Source: GCA-2689995 sp964529325
GTDB taxonomy: Bacteria > Fidelibacterota > Marinisomatia > SCGC-AAA003-L08 > GCA-2689995
Reading direction: 5' to 3'
Length of the DNA: 64,000 bases
Assembly: GCA_964529325.1 (NCBI GenBank)
Contig: CAZGWH010000004.1
Coordinates: 6,894-70,893 of the forward strand
Part shown: in pieces, positions 35,067-47,500 of the stretch
Numbering within the stretch: position 1 is the stretch's first letter
Layout of the letters: each line of letters starts with the position of its first letter
The notes under the pieces: model-generated
What the model was told of the DNA's origin: nothing
Databases searched by the model: none
Seen by the model: the letters and a program-made list of their open reading frames with translations, nothing else
Position numbers and translations under genes: made by a program

Positions 35067-38000
35067 ATGAAAAATAAAATAACAAAATTATTACTAACTT
35101 TAATTTTATTTAGTTTTGGTTTTAGTCAAATGTGGCATGAACACCCAGCAACTGAAATAAAATTTTATGAAACAGCATCAACACATACAATATATATAGA
35201 AAATGTACGGATTGATGATTTTAATGCATCCATAGCAATTTATGAAGGCGGTGATGCACCTGCGGGGGATTTAGATGAATTATTAAACCCTGAAAATCCA
35301 GATGAAGCTGATGCTATTTTTATTTACTATAATCCAAATGCGGGAACTTCTGTTTGTGTTGGTTGGACATATTACCATAAGAATAGTTTAGATAAAACAG
35401 TTTTAAGAGTGTTTGGTAATGATTTAAATGCAAATAATCCCATCGAGATTGATTTATACCCTGGACAAAATGCAAGTGGTGATTTATTTACATTTAAGTT
35501 ATATGATGCAGACTCAAATGAATTTGGGGATGTAGATCTATTACCAGGTACTATTGATTTTCCATTATCTCCATTTTCACATGGAAGTCAGCAAAATGTA
35601 AATTCATTAGAGGGAAATAATGTTTTTGGATGTGAAGACCCCAATGCATTTAATGTAAATTTTAGTGCAACAGCTCCATGTCAAGAAAATGATTCAGATT
35701 GTCAATCTTGTGGATATAGTATTTATGAATTTTATCCAATTAATATTAATATTGGATTGGATACAAACGAAGATGTTGATTGTAATTTGAGTACTGAACA
35801 GGGGAATGATATTACAATTCATTGGAATGAACCTGAATCAATAATTGATACAACTGAAGGATTTGAATATATATATATCATTGAAGATTTAACTTTCGCT
35901 GGTTCAGACACTGTAGTAGGACAAACATCATATACGGTAGAAGATAAATATGATTGGGGTGCAGAAGTAACTATAGAGGTTTATGCTTGGAACGGTTATG
36001 TGGGGCAAGATCAAATTGCTTCTCAGTCAGTTCGACAATCTGCAACGATACAATTATGCGATGAACCATTACCAAATCAACCTCAGAATTTTTCTTTAAC
36101 TGGATTAGAAGGCAGTATTGAGCTTACTTGGAATGCTCCTGATAATGGACATGCAAATAGTTATATGATTTACCGAGAAGATTCTTTAAATGATCAGATT
36201 CTATTTATTGAAGAGACGGACTATTTATTTTATAATGATTTCAATTTAGATGCGAATAGAGAATTTTCATATTTTGTTAAAGCCGTAAATGGCTTTGGAG
36301 TAGAAGGTGAACCAACAAATATTTTATCTGCTAAAACGATTGAAATGAATAATGTTCAAAATTATCAATTAAGAGTTGGTTTGCAAAGTATTGAGCTAAA
36401 TTGGGATGCACCTGAATCTTATGGCGATGATTCTGCATATTTGTATTCAGTATATAGGTGGATTAATAATGGTCAAGAATTATGTGACCCTGAAAGTGAA
36501 ACATCTTGCTATGATGATGATACAGGGATTTGTGATGGAGATTCTGAAATTACAAACCAATTCGATTGTGAACTAAGTGGTCGAGAATGGATATATACTC
36601 ATCAATGCGTTTATTATGAATATTATTTTGAAAACGATGGGTACGGTAATGAACAAGTACAAACAGTTTGGAATGATGATAATGGAGATGGATTATATCA
36701 AGAGGAAGAAGCAGGTGAACCAATGTATCGGTGTCGTACAAATATTCCTGTTCAGCCTTCAGATATTTCACAAAATAAAATTATTATAGATGATAATTTA
36801 GATGATACACAATACTATTGTTATTCAGTTGTAGCACAACATTTTTTAGGTGAATCACAACATTCACAAATTATATGTGGTAAACCACAACCTCTTTTTA
36901 ATTGGCAGATTGACATTGATGTTGAATTAGAAGTTTCGAATACATTTTCAATTTATGATACAACTAATATTTTAGGATCGTCAGGAGGAAATGGTGTTTG
37001 GGATCCAAATGAACCATTTACAGATTCAAACAATAATGGAACTTGGGATATTAATGAAGAATATATTGATCTTGGAGCATCAGATGGCTATGACCCTCGA
37101 TTTGATTTCCCCGAACCAATGACTCCACCAAATCAATGGGTTCAGCTTTATTTCCCTCATGAAAATGAAGGGATGTGGGAGAATAATTTTAATTTATCTA
37201 AATTTACTCAAGATATTCGTGAATTAGAATATTATCAAAGTAATCCTAGAACTTGGATTGGGCAAATTGTTACTGATTCTCCCGGTGAATTAAAAATATC
37301 CTTTGATATTAAAACAGAGGTAGATTCACTTTCGAATGTAGATGAAGACACGCTTAAATTTTTTACTTTTATTCGTGGTGATTTTGTTGAAGATCCCGTA
37401 ATGGTTTTGGATAAACTTGTAATTGATGGTCATTCTGGTGTGCATATGGAAAATGGAAGTTGCCCGCTTACTTTAGATGGTAATGAAAATGAATTATGCA
37501 ATGAAACAATTGATGAATTGTTCGTTGATTCAATGGACACTGTACAATTTGCAATTACCGTTGGATATAAAAAACCATCTCCAAGGCAAGGATTAACAGC
37601 AATTGGCGGATATAGGCAAATAAATTTATTTTGGGATGAACCAGATAATTGTTGTTCAACAGATGATGGAATATTTCCTCCTGAAAATTATGATATTTTT
37701 AGAAACATGATAATTTTTGGAGAAGATTCTACAAATTCGATGATTAAAGATGGTCTTGAGCAAGAATTATATGTAGATCGGGGCTTTGATATAAGTGTTA
37801 ATGATGATTGGTTTAATACTGAATATGAGCTTCAACAATTTGGTCCAGATCCTCGGAGATTATTGGATGAAACTCAATATTTTTATAATATAAGAGGCAT
37901 CAATGTCGCAGGAGCAGGGCCATATACAGAGGAAGTTTCAGTTATTACTTCAGAAAATTTAGATCCAATTTCAATAATTTCTTTACATGATGGTGATATT

Positions 38001-41000
38001 TTAATTGAAGAAGGTGTTGATTCGGTATTTAGAAAAATCCCGCATGATGGAAAAGGTGGTTTAAATCCAATCACTATTTATTTAGATGCTTCAATTTCTG
38101 AAGATATGGATGAACCTCAAGATGAAATTCATTATAGTTGGAATTTATTAAATAATGATGCATTTATTGATTTCACAGACTCTGAAAGTGATTTTATTGA
38201 GTTTGTAGTTAGAAATCAATTTGATACCGATACGAATTATTACCAAATAGAATTAGTTGTAACAGATACATATTTTAGAGGTGTATGGAATGATGATGAA
38301 TTAAATATTATCCCAGACCATAATATTGCAAGGGATACAGTGGTAATTGTAGTTGCACCTGAGGTAAATAATGCACCTCATTCTGCAATAATGGTTGAAT
38401 ATGGTGATTATAATGAATCAAATTCGATTGAAAATAGTTTTTTTAATAATGAGCAAATTTTTAATTTAACTCCAGAAGAAATATTCAGCTATATTTCATT
38501 AGATCCAGAATTATTAGCTGAATTTTACCCCTATTTATGGATGCCTCCACATGATGGTCAACCAGGGACAGATTGGGCAAAAATTGGATTTAGAGGTGCT
38601 GGTGAATTTATTTATGAAAGTGGTGTGGTTTTAAATAATGGCTATATGGATTATAATGAATTTGGCGAAGAAATGGAAGATTGGATTGATATTGATATGG
38701 ATGGTCGATGGACTTCAGCTTCTTATGACCCTGATGATTATCCACCATTTACCGATATTGAACATTGGGGTGTAGATACGGTTCCTCAAGGAGGGCTACA
38801 TGACACCTTATATTTTGAATGGATATTAGGCCAAGAACCAGAAATCATTCAACCTGATTACCCACCAATTGGAATCTATAATGAGGGTGATGGCTTTATA
38901 GATAATAATGGAAATGGCGTTTGGGATGCTGGTGATCCATTTACACAGAAAAATATTACTTTATACCGTCAACCTGGAGTATATGAAATTAGTTTAGTGA
39001 TTCGGGATGATTATAATTATAAAGATACCAGCAGTTTTACAATAAATGTTTTACCCGAGTTTAATAGGTTACCAAATGTTAGACTAGGTAATTTCTTTAA
39101 TGACCGATTAAGCTATCATTTACCAGAAGGTGAATCTACTTATCATATTGAATTTCCTCTAGATACAACAGGGTGTGTGAGTTGGTTTTTAGATCAAGGT
39201 ACAAATGAAGAGCATTCGAGTTGTGGCTATCCATTTGGTACAATTATTAGTGAGCCATTTATAGATGTAAATGGAGATAATGTTTATAATGAAGGTGAGT
39301 TTTATACAGAATTATATGGAAATGGTCAATGGGACGGAGCATTATTATCTATTTATGATTCTGATACAATTGCTGAAAATAATGGTTATTTTGATACCTT
39401 ATTGATTCATGATATATTTGATGAAGATTTTTGGATGGAAAATGATCAAGAAATTCATGATGAACTACAATATCAATGGTATGTTGATGGTATTTTAAGA
39501 GGTACGAATGAAGCATTTGATTATGATTTAGATATTGGTACCCATGAAATTGTAGTTGATGTAATAGATCCATATGGTAATTTTGAAAATATGAAATCTT
39601 CTGATACAGTTACAGTTCATATTAGCTTAGAACCTTCACCTGCACCGATTAATGCTTCCGATACAGATTTAACTGAAGATTTATATTTTATTGAATTAAA
39701 TTGGCTTGAATCTGAATTTAATGATAATAATGATATATTTGGGATTGAAAGTGATAATTGGCCAGAAGGATTTCCACAAATAGATGAAAATGCACATATT
39801 GCTTCTGAATATTTGATTTTTAGAAAAGGACCAAATACGGGTAGTAGTTATGTTCCTCACGCAAATCTTGTAGTTGATGAGCCAACGGACTTTTTCTTTA
39901 GTAGTGATTATGGAGATAATGGAAGACAGCAATTTTATTATTTTGATAATGGATTAATACCAGGAGAAGAATATTGTTATAAAATTTCTCCTGTAAATAG
40001 TCATGGCCTAACTGGTTTATCAATGATTTGTGGTGAAAATTGCGGAGAACAAAATGCAGATAGTCCAGGTGAAATTTGTATTGAAACTGTTGATAGGTTT
40101 AATCTTTCTTTAAATAATTTTGTTAAACCTCATATTATCGAATCAAATGAATATGATTCAATCAGTTATCAAATTGGAAATAATGAATTACAATATATTG
40201 AGTCAAATCAGGAATATATTGAAATTACAGAATATTTAGATTGTATTGATTATAAGGGTATATGGAATGTTGAAACTCAATCATGTAAACTCGACCCAAG
40301 ACCATTTTTAAAACAAATTAAAGTTGCATATCAAAGTAATCAAATGAATGGGAGTATGGATTGGGTTGATTTAACTTCTATTTTATATGAAGAAGATGAG
40401 AATATTGATTCCTTTAATGTGTTTTTAGATATTGATGCAGATGGAGAAGTAAACCAATTAATAGATGTTCAAATACCCCACGGACATATTCAATATGAAA
40501 TTAATGATTTAAACCAAAATGTAGTTATGTATGCACAGGATGGTAACTATATTGATGATAACCTTTATAATGATTTCTTTATTGAATCTGGTGGTAATTT
40601 TGGAAATAATGTAATTAATGATGATATTTATTTCCGATTTTTATTATGTGATCATGGTGATTATTATGGTAATAATGGGCAATGTGATACAGCTTTTACT
40701 TCAAGTCCATTAATATTAACAGATACAACCTTAGTATTTCCATTTTGGTCATTAGATGAAAATGAAAATTTAGATGACCCATTTGAAAATAATAGCGGTT
40801 CTGCTGGTGCTCGATTTATGTTAGGATATCCGTTTGATGTTTCAGGAAATGGAATTGGATTGAATGCATTATTTGGTCAATATTTTGTTGATTCTGAAAT
40901 TTTAGAAAATGAATTTATTGATGAATGGTTATTATTAAACCAATCAGGAAACACGATTGGTCAAATTGAAACAGGCCGGTCTAATATTTTATGGTTAAAA

Positions 41001-42623
41001 TATCCGAACATTTTCAGGTTTAGTGGTGAAATTGTAAAGAAAAAATCTGTTTTAATAAAAGAGGGTTGGAATTTATTAGCAAATCCATTGGTGGCAACAG
41101 TTCATAAACGCTCTCTTAAATTTACAGACCCGAATGATATTAATAATTGTTCAGGATTTTCAACTGAAGAAAGTTGTATTGGGAATAATGGATGTGTTTG
41201 GGATGAATTATTAGTTACAACAGAAGATGATTATGTTTGTAAATCAATTATAACATGGGATGATGCCATAAATTTAAAAATAATTTCACCTACAATTAAT
41301 ACTTGGAATTCAAAAACAAATAGTTATCAAGAAATTGAATTTATTGAACCATTTCATGGATTTTGGTTACAAGTGGGTGATTTAAATTTAGATGGATTAA
41401 TAATTGAAAATAATTTTGACCCTAATAATCGATATGAGATTTATTATGAACCATCTGATGAACCAGATATTGAAACGAATCCAGATCCGACTGAAAGTAA
41501 TTTAGTTTGGGATTTTAAATTTGCTATGAAACCACAGCGAAATGATGGTGCTTTGGGTAATCAATACGGTGGTGATTATGTGAAAATAGGTATTGTTGAT
41601 GCAAATAATGAAAGTGATGGATTTGTATTTGGTGAAGATGAACATAATATAAAAAGTTTTCAAGTATCTTATCCAGGTGACTTATATATTCAAAGAGTTG
41701 ATTGGGCTGACTCAAGTTTAACTCCTGATAATTTGAGATTCTATAAGGATTATAGAGAGGTGAAACCTGCTCAATGGTTTGATGGTGCTGATAACGATAC
41801 GCCTTGTGATGAAATACCTTTTGCACTAGAGTGCCAAGATGCACCTACATGTATTTGGGATGATGAAGGGGCTGAATGTAATAGCAATGATCAGGGAGCT
41901 TATGTTTGGAAATTAACCTCAGTAATTGTGAATGCGAGTAATGTAAGTCATCAAAATCTTGATAATTGGAGTGTGAAATTTGAATGGGATATTAATCAAG
42001 CAAATAGAGCATTTACTGATATTCCGAATATTCCTCAGGATGATATAAATACACCATTTGAAAAAGAAGCTGTTTTCGAATTAAGATATCCTATAATGGA
42101 AGTTGATGAAGATGGGGCGAATCCAACATTGGCAGATTGGGGAACAAAAGATTTATTGGTAGATCCTGGAGTGGGCTGTGAACCATCGAGTCCTGAATTA
42201 GTTTGTATAGAAATTCCTTACAATGATATGTTAAAATTGGAAAACATGTCAATTGAGGATACATATACTTGGAATATTAAATTAGTTTTAGGATATGATA
42301 TTGAAGACAATTTATTAGGTCAAGAAGAAAGCCTAACAGATTTAGGATTACCAAAGCAATTTGAATTTGGAAATGCATATCCAAATCCATTTAACCCTTC
42401 AACAACATTTGATTTTGCACTTCCACGGCCTGTAGAAGTAAAGATTGAAGTATTTAATGTATTAGGCCAAAAAGTAAAAATATTAAAAGATGCTGAATTA
42501 ATGAGTGCGGGCTATCACTCCCTCACATTTGATGGATATAATTTATCAAGTGGTGTATATCTTATTAACGCAGAATTAGGAAATAATTATAGACGAGTCC
42601 AAAAAATAATATTATTTAAATAA
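35067..42623 (+). CDS. Giant secreted T9SS cargo, third of the paralogue array
   Basis: About 2518 aa. The frame is open from GTG 34968, but the residues before M at 35067 are charged, and a proper signal peptide (MKNKITKLLLTLILFSFGFS) begins there, so I prefer that start; ATG 34971 is the alternative. Layout: a divergent copy of the shared N-module (about 20-190, with CVGWTYYHK), one GC-x-D element, and Fn3-like domains (from about 330). Several acidic DxNxNGxWD calcium-type loops are present. PKD-like domains marked by PHDGKGG and PHDGQPGTDW lie at about 990-1300, more Fn3 follows, and the T9SS tail starts at AYPNPFNPST (about 2437). Role as an adhesin or surface scaffold is inferred. Confidence 0.75.
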   Translation: MKNKITKLLLTLILFSFGFSQMWHEHPATEIKFYETASTHTIYIENVRIDDFNASIAIYEGGDAPAGDLDELLNPENPDEADAIFIYYNPNAGTSVCVGWTYYHKNSLDKTVLRVFGNDLNANNPIEIDLYPGQNASGDLFTFKLYDADSNEFGDVDLLPGTIDFPLSPFSHGSQQNVNSLEGNNVFGCEDPNAFNVNFSATAPCQENDSDCQSCGYSIYEFYPININIGLDTNEDVDCNLSTEQGNDITIHWNEPESIIDTTEGFEYIYIIEDLTFAGSDTVVGQTSYTVEDKYDWGAEVTIEVYAWNGYVGQDQIASQSVRQSATIQLCDEPLPNQPQNFSLTGLEGSIELTWNAPDNGHANSYMIYREDSLNDQILFIEETDYLFYNDFNLDANREFSYFVKAVNGFGVEGEPTNILSAKTIEMNNVQNYQLRVGLQSIELNWDAPESYGDDSAYLYSVYRWINNGQELCDPESETSCYDDDTGICDGDSEITNQFDCELSGREWIYTHQCVYYEYYFENDGYGNEQVQTVWNDDNGDGLYQEEEAGEPMYRCRTNIPVQPSDISQNKIIIDDNLDDTQYYCYSVVAQHFLGESQHSQIICGKPQPLFNWQIDIDVELEVSNTFSIYDTTNILGSSGGNGVWDPNEPFTDSNNNGTWDINEEYIDLGASDGYDPRFDFPEPMTPPNQWVQLYFPHENEGMWENNFNLSKFTQDIRELEYYQSNPRTWIGQIVTDSPGELKISFDIKTEVDSLSNVDEDTLKFFTFIRGDFVEDPVMVLDKLVIDGHSGVHMENGSCPLTLDGNENELCNETIDELFVDSMDTVQFAITVGYKKPSPRQGLTAIGGYRQINLFWDEPDNCCSTDDGIFPPENYDIFRNMIIFGEDSTNSMIKDGLEQELYVDRGFDISVNDDWFNTEYELQQFGPDPRRLLDETQYFYNIRGINVAGAGPYTEEVSVITSENLDPISIISLHDGDILIEEGVDSVFRKIPHDGKGGLNPITIYLDASISEDMDEPQDEIHYSWNLLNNDAFIDFTDSESDFIEFVVRNQFDTDTNYYQIELVVTDTYFRGVWNDDELNIIPDHNIARDTVVIVVAPEVNNAPHSAIMVEYGDYNESNSIENSFFNNEQIFNLTPEEIFSYISLDPELLAEFYPYLWMPPHDGQPGTDWAKIGFRGAGEFIYESGVVLNNGYMDYNEFGEEMEDWIDIDMDGRWTSASYDPDDYPPFTDIEHWGVDTVPQGGLHDTLYFEWILGQEPEIIQPDYPPIGIYNEGDGFIDNNGNGVWDAGDPFTQKNITLYRQPGVYEISLVIRDDYNYKDTSSFTINVLPEFNRLPNVRLGNFFNDRLSYHLPEGESTYHIEFPLDTTGCVSWFLDQGTNEEHSSCGYPFGTIISEPFIDVNGDNVYNEGEFYTELYGNGQWDGALLSIYDSDTIAENNGYFDTLLIHDIFDEDFWMENDQEIHDELQYQWYVDGILRGTNEAFDYDLDIGTHEIVVDVIDPYGNFENMKSSDTVTVHISLEPSPAPINASDTDLTEDLYFIELNWLESEFNDNNDIFGIESDNWPEGFPQIDENAHIASEYLIFRKGPNTGSSYVPHANLVVDEPTDFFFSSDYGDNGRQQFYYFDNGLIPGEEYCYKISPVNSHGLTGLSMICGENCGEQNADSPGEICIETVDRFNLSLNNFVKPHIIESNEYDSISYQIGNNELQYIESNQEYIEITEYLDCIDYKGIWNVETQSCKLDPRPFLKQIKVAYQSNQMNGSMDWVDLTSILYEEDENIDSFNVFLDIDADGEVNQLIDVQIPHGHIQYEINDLNQNVVMYAQDGNYIDDNLYNDFFIESGGNFGNNVINDDIYFRFLLCDHGDYYGNNGQCDTAFTSSPLILTDTTLVFPFWSLDENENLDDPFENNSGSAGARFMLGYPFDVSGNGIGLNALFGQYFVDSEILENEFIDEWLLLNQSGNTIGQIETGRSNILWLKYPNIFRFSGEIVKKKSVLIKEGWNLLANPLVATVHKRSLKFTDPNDINNCSGFSTEESCIGNNGCVWDELLVTTEDDYVCKSIITWDDAINLKIISPTINTWNSKTNSYQEIEFIEPFHGFWLQVGDLNLDGLIIENNFDPNNRYEIYYEPSDEPDIETNPDPTESNLVWDFKFAMKPQRNDGALGNQYGGDYVKIGIVDANNESDGFVFGEDEHNIKSFQVSYPGDLYIQRVDWADSSLTPDNLRFYKDYREVKPAQWFDGADNDTPCDEIPFALECQDAPTCIWDDEGAECNSNDQGAYVWKLTSVIVNASNVSHQNLDNWSVKFEWDINQANRAFTDIPNIPQDDINTPFEKEAVFELRYPIMEVDEDGANPTLADWGTKDLLVDPGVGCEPSSPELVCIEIPYNDMLKLENMSIEDTYTWNIKLVLGYDIEDNLLGQEESLTDLGLPKQFEFGNAYPNPFNPSTTFDFALPRPVEVKIEVFNVLGQKVKILKDAELMSAGYHSLTFDGYNLSSGVYLINAELGNNYRRVQKIILFK

Positions 42624-42767
42624 TATTATTCAAACACATTACCTTATTTTATACGCTTGGATAAAGTTGTTTTATCTTGGTAAATTTACAACTGTTGTAT
42701 TTTCCTAAATTGAGTAAAATACTACGCTTTAAATTTGAATAAATTATAAGTAAAGGGACATGTGGGC

Positions 42768-44519
42768 TTGAAAAAGATATTTACCCTGTTTTTCACTATT
42801 TTTCTAATTAGTTGTGGGTTGTTTGATGACCCTGATGAATCGAAAGCAAGTGAACTCCAAAATACATTAGAAGATAATCTCCAAGGTCAAAAAGGTGATT
42901 ATGAAGATTATTTTTATCCACTACATAAAAAACTTGATTTAAAATATACGACTAATTTAAATCCTGAACTTAATAATAGTGATACATTAAATCTACAAAC
43001 TTTTCCAGAGTATTTACTCTATATTTCTCCAGACTCTACTGCTTATCAGTCATTAATGTATGATATTAATAGTGAAGAATTTGTTACTTTTTCTGAAGTT
43101 GTGAATGATGACACTACCTTATCGAGTACAATTGTTGTTTCTTCACCCAAACATAAAGACTATTCAACATTTGAATGGGACTCTTCAATAAATAGATACC
43201 GAGGTGCTCAAGATGTAGACCATAAATCCTGTGAAGATTCTTCAATTGATGATCAATTTGGTGATTGTCTTTCAGTGGAATATATTGGTGATTTTAATTT
43301 TGATCAAACTGAAAACCTAATTCAAGTGGAAGATCCATTTGTATTTAATAAAACAATTAAAGTGATAGACAATATTTCAAATTCTATTTATTCTTATTTA
43401 GATTTATCAGATTTTGATACTACTCTTGTTGAAGTTTGTGAACCAGATAGTGTTTGGATTTCTGAGGATTCAGTAAGAGTTGATTGTGATGCCTACCAAG
43501 ATTACATTATTTATGAATACAAATTTGGAGTGTTGGCTGAAGATTCTATAATGTTTTGGAATATCACTGAAAACGATACGATAATTGGTGAGCTACCAAA
43601 TAATGTATTAATTGATATTAATGGTGATACAATCAGAACTTTTGTACCAGATGAATCTTATACATTGATGGATGGCTCTGTGGTTACTCCTGTTAATTGG
43701 GTCACTTTAAAAGATACCGTTATCAAGCCATATACTGATTATAAAGAAATAAATATGTTATTAGAAAATCATATTATTGATGAATTAACTGATGACCAAT
43801 ATTTTTATAATATTATGAAAACAAATGTAGGCTGGATGAATAATGGTTTAGAATTAAATACATCTGATTATTTTATTTATAGAAATGATGCTGATGCTAT
43901 ATACGAACTTGTATATCCAAGTTATTTTAATTATTATGGCGGTGTTTGGGATGACCAAAATGAAGTTTTTCATGATAATGGATGGACACCACATTCGGGT
44001 AATATGGATTCTATTTTATTTTATCTGCCTTTTAGAGATGGTGAAGTGGTAGAGCATGAATATTCTTCAACATTTAATGATTCTACAAATGGTAATTCAG
44101 CAGTTTATAATATTCAAACTTCATATAAAGTTGATTATGGCGATGAATTATTTTTTAATAATTTAGAAGTAAATGGAAATACCTTTAGTGATACTACTTT
44201 AGTGGATATATTTAAAATTACAAAATTCGCATCAATGACAATGGTTGGAAGTGGTGTGAAATATAATGAAGAACAAATTTATTGGGTTGCACATGATCTT
44301 GGAATTGTAAAACAACAAATAAATTATAGTTGGGGTGATTATGAAATGGTGCTTGGCCAAGAATGGATAATGAATCGATATAATGAATCTGAAGCATCGC
44401 CAAGTATGATATTTAATAATTTAAATGGGCTTGCAAATGCGCTTGGAGAAGAGAAGTTTATTCCAAAAAAATCATCTGGAATTGTTAAATTTGCTCCGGC
44501 ATATAGAAAAGGTTTTTAA
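42768..44519 (+). CDS. Lipoprotein of unknown function
   Basis: The 583-aa protein starts at TTG 42768, favoured because AGGGA lies nine bases upstream; GTG 42762 is too close to it. It has a lipoprotein signal with lipobox LISC (Cys about 16). The rest is acidic and rich in Asp, Asn and Tyr, mostly predicted beta, with no domain I recognise. It ends two bases before the TonB receptor start and so heads that operon. A periplasmic or surface partner of the receptor is a reasonable guess, no more. Confidence 0.7.
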   Translation: MKKIFTLFFTIFLISCGLFDDPDESKASELQNTLEDNLQGQKGDYEDYFYPLHKKLDLKYTTNLNPELNNSDTLNLQTFPEYLLYISPDSTAYQSLMYDINSEEFVTFSEVVNDDTTLSSTIVVSSPKHKDYSTFEWDSSINRYRGAQDVDHKSCEDSSIDDQFGDCLSVEYIGDFNFDQTENLIQVEDPFVFNKTIKVIDNISNSIYSYLDLSDFDTTLVEVCEPDSVWISEDSVRVDCDAYQDYIIYEYKFGVLAEDSIMFWNITENDTIIGELPNNVLIDINGDTIRTFVPDESYTLMDGSVVTPVNWVTLKDTVIKPYTDYKEINMLLENHIIDELTDDQYFYNIMKTNVGWMNNGLELNTSDYFIYRNDADAIYELVYPSYFNYYGGVWDDQNEVFHDNGWTPHSGNMDSILFYLPFRDGEVVEHEYSSTFNDSTNGNSAVYNIQTSYKVDYGDELFFNNLEVNGNTFSDTTLVDIFKITKFASMTMVGSGVKYNEEQIYWVAHDLGIVKQQINYSWGDYEMVLGQEWIMNRYNESEASPSMIFNNLNGLANALGEEKFIPKKSSGIVKFAPAYRKGF

Positions 44520-44521
44520 AT

Positions 44522-47500
44522 ATGAAATTTATTAGATTTTTTAGTATTTTAATTTTTATAAGCTCACTTATAATTGCAGGTACTGATGGGACAATTAGAG
44601 GTAGGGTCATTGATGAAAAAGGAGAAGGAATTCCTGGTACTCAAGTTTACATTCCGGGTACATCTTTTGGTGCAATGACAGATGTTGAAGGGAATTATTA
44701 TATTTTAAATGTTCCTGTTGGTGAATATGATATAGTTTTTTCTATGATAGGTTATCGACAACATAGTGTAAAAAACATTTCAGTTGTAATGGATCAAACA
44801 CAATGGTTAAATATTAAATTGCAAATTGAAAGTATATCTGGTGAAGAAGTTATTGTTGAAGCTCAAAGAGAAATGGTAGAACATGATGTGACTGGTTCTA
44901 AACAAACTATATCGGGTGATGCAATTAAAGCTCTTCCTTTAAAAGATGTAAGTGAATTATTTTCTTTACAGTCGGGTGTTGTAAAAGTTGAAAGTCGTCA
45001 GCAAGGAATTCCAGGACACGAAGAAAGAGGGCTTGAAGAAGTGCATGTGCGTGGTGGGCGATCTGGTGAAATTGGATATATGATTGATGGAATGTATATT
45101 AAAAATCCAATTTTTGGTGGTATTGGTTCTGCAACTCGATTAAATCTTTTTGCAATAAGAGAATTTGATTTTCAAACTGGTGGATTTTCTGCGGAATATG
45201 GCGATGCAATGTCGGCAGTTTCAAATTTTCATACGGCTAAAGGTGATGATGAGCTGACATTAAAGTTTAAGTACGAGACAAGCTCACTTGGTAGTGCATA
45301 TGATAAGGCAAAGGGATATAATGATTATAACTTTGGATTAGGTGGTCGAGTTCCTGTTCCAGAAACAGCAGGGAAATTATATTATTGGGTATCTGGACAG
45401 CTGACAAGTTCAAATTATCAAGTGTTAGAATTTGATGATTTAATATTTAAGAAAAATGATCCTGGAAATAGAGAAAATCTTGAAAATATGGTTCAACCAT
45501 TTGATGTTAATTCGGGTTTACAAGTTTTTGGATTTGAAAATACAAATGATATTTTCACTAAATTAACATATAATCCTACAAATAGTATTCGAACAAATTT
45601 TTCCTACTGGCAAGTAAATAATCACCGAAAACGGTTTGATCCTTCATATCAATATTGGAATGAAGGACAAAATGAACTATTTAGAGATACAAAACGATTT
45701 TACTTTGAGTTTAACCACTCCATAAGCCCTAAAACATTTTATAACTTAAGATTGTCACATTTCAGGCAAGACCAATTTCAAGGCGTAAGATGGGCTGATA
45801 GTGATAATGATGGTTACCCCGATTGGTTTGAATGGAGTCATTCAGCAGGGAATCGACCATATTCAGACCCGTATGACGCTGAAATTATACCGCATGAAGT
45901 AGATCAAGGAAATATTATTTATCCTAAGCAGGATGATAAAAGTGGATGGTATGTAGGTGCACCTGTTATTGGTAATTATGATTGGTCATCAACCGAAGAT
46001 TGGGATGATGACAATGGTGATGGGATTCATGATCAAGGCGAATCATTTACTGATTGTGGTGTAAATGATGAAGGTAGTATTGTTTGTATGGAATGTCATT
46101 ATAATTCGAGTATAAATAATTATGAATGTTATAATGATCTTGGAAATATATCAACATCATTTGGTAATGGTTTTTGGGATGAACCTGTTTTATTAAAAGA
46201 AGCAATAAATAGAGATGGCTCTACTTGGTTGACTCCTGAAATGTATGTGAATTATAGCCAGTTTTTTGATAGATCGTTTCATCGTGATAATTTGATGTAT
46301 GATACATATCAATTTATGGATGAGGGTGGTAGTTTAGATATTGAATCTTATAATGATTTTGTATATGAAAATTATGATAGTCTTTATTATTTTGGATGGA
46401 ATGAGTTTAAAGCATTTGGAGGAAGTGATTATTATTATAATGAAACTACAACTTTTACAAATGAATTAAAATTTGATATTACATCTCAAATAACAGACAA
46501 ATGGAAAGCTCGTCTAGGTATTAGTTATAAATCACATCTAATTGAGTATTACGAAGTTCAAGCTCCATACAGAGCAAGGCCAATAGTCGAAGATTTTTCA
46601 GAAGATTATAAAGATTTTGGGGCCGATAATTTATTAGCTCAAGATTATACAATAAATGAATGGGTTGAAATATTCGGAATCACTCCTGATGAATGGATGG
46701 AGCAAAATAATTTAGATAGTGATGGTGACGGATTAAGTGATAATGAATTTTATGAAGTAAGGTCTTCTGGAAATATGTTAGTATATCCTGATGCAGGTGA
46801 AAATAATGGGTTGTGGGATACTGGAGAAGAATACTTTGATTTAAATAATAATAATACTTTTGATAGAGGTCGAGAACCACAAGAAATTTCATTTTATTTA
46901 AATAATACAATTGAAGTTCCTTGGATGGTAATTAATGCAGGTGTTCGAGTTGATATGGTAAATTATAATACTCGGCTTTGGGCAGACCCAGCAGGGAATA
47001 TATCTCCATATACCCCATATTTTTATTTAGATGCAAATACAGATGGAAATTGGGATGAAGATTCTTTTAATGATTATGGTTTAGATGGTGTTGCAAATAC
47101 TGAAGATTCTGGTGAAAACAATGGTGTTAGAGATGTTGATTCTTATGGTAATTATATTGAAGAATTATCAGAACCACTATTAGATGATTCATTTAATTCT
47201 AAAGCAAATGTATTATTTACAAATACATCATTTCTTTATAAAATTAGCCCAAGATTAGGATTTAGTCATGTTATTACCGATAAATCTAATTTTACATTTA
47301 ATTATGGGGTTTATTATCAAAATCCAATTTATCGAAATGTATTTATTAATACAGGTCAATTAGAAGATCCGACGGCAATATTTGAACAATCTCTTCCTTT
47401 GGTTGGAAATGCAACTATGACTGCAAGCCGATCTATTATTTATGAATTTGGAGTTAATGTTCAGGTCGGAAGAAATTTTGCATATTCTGTAATTGGTTGG

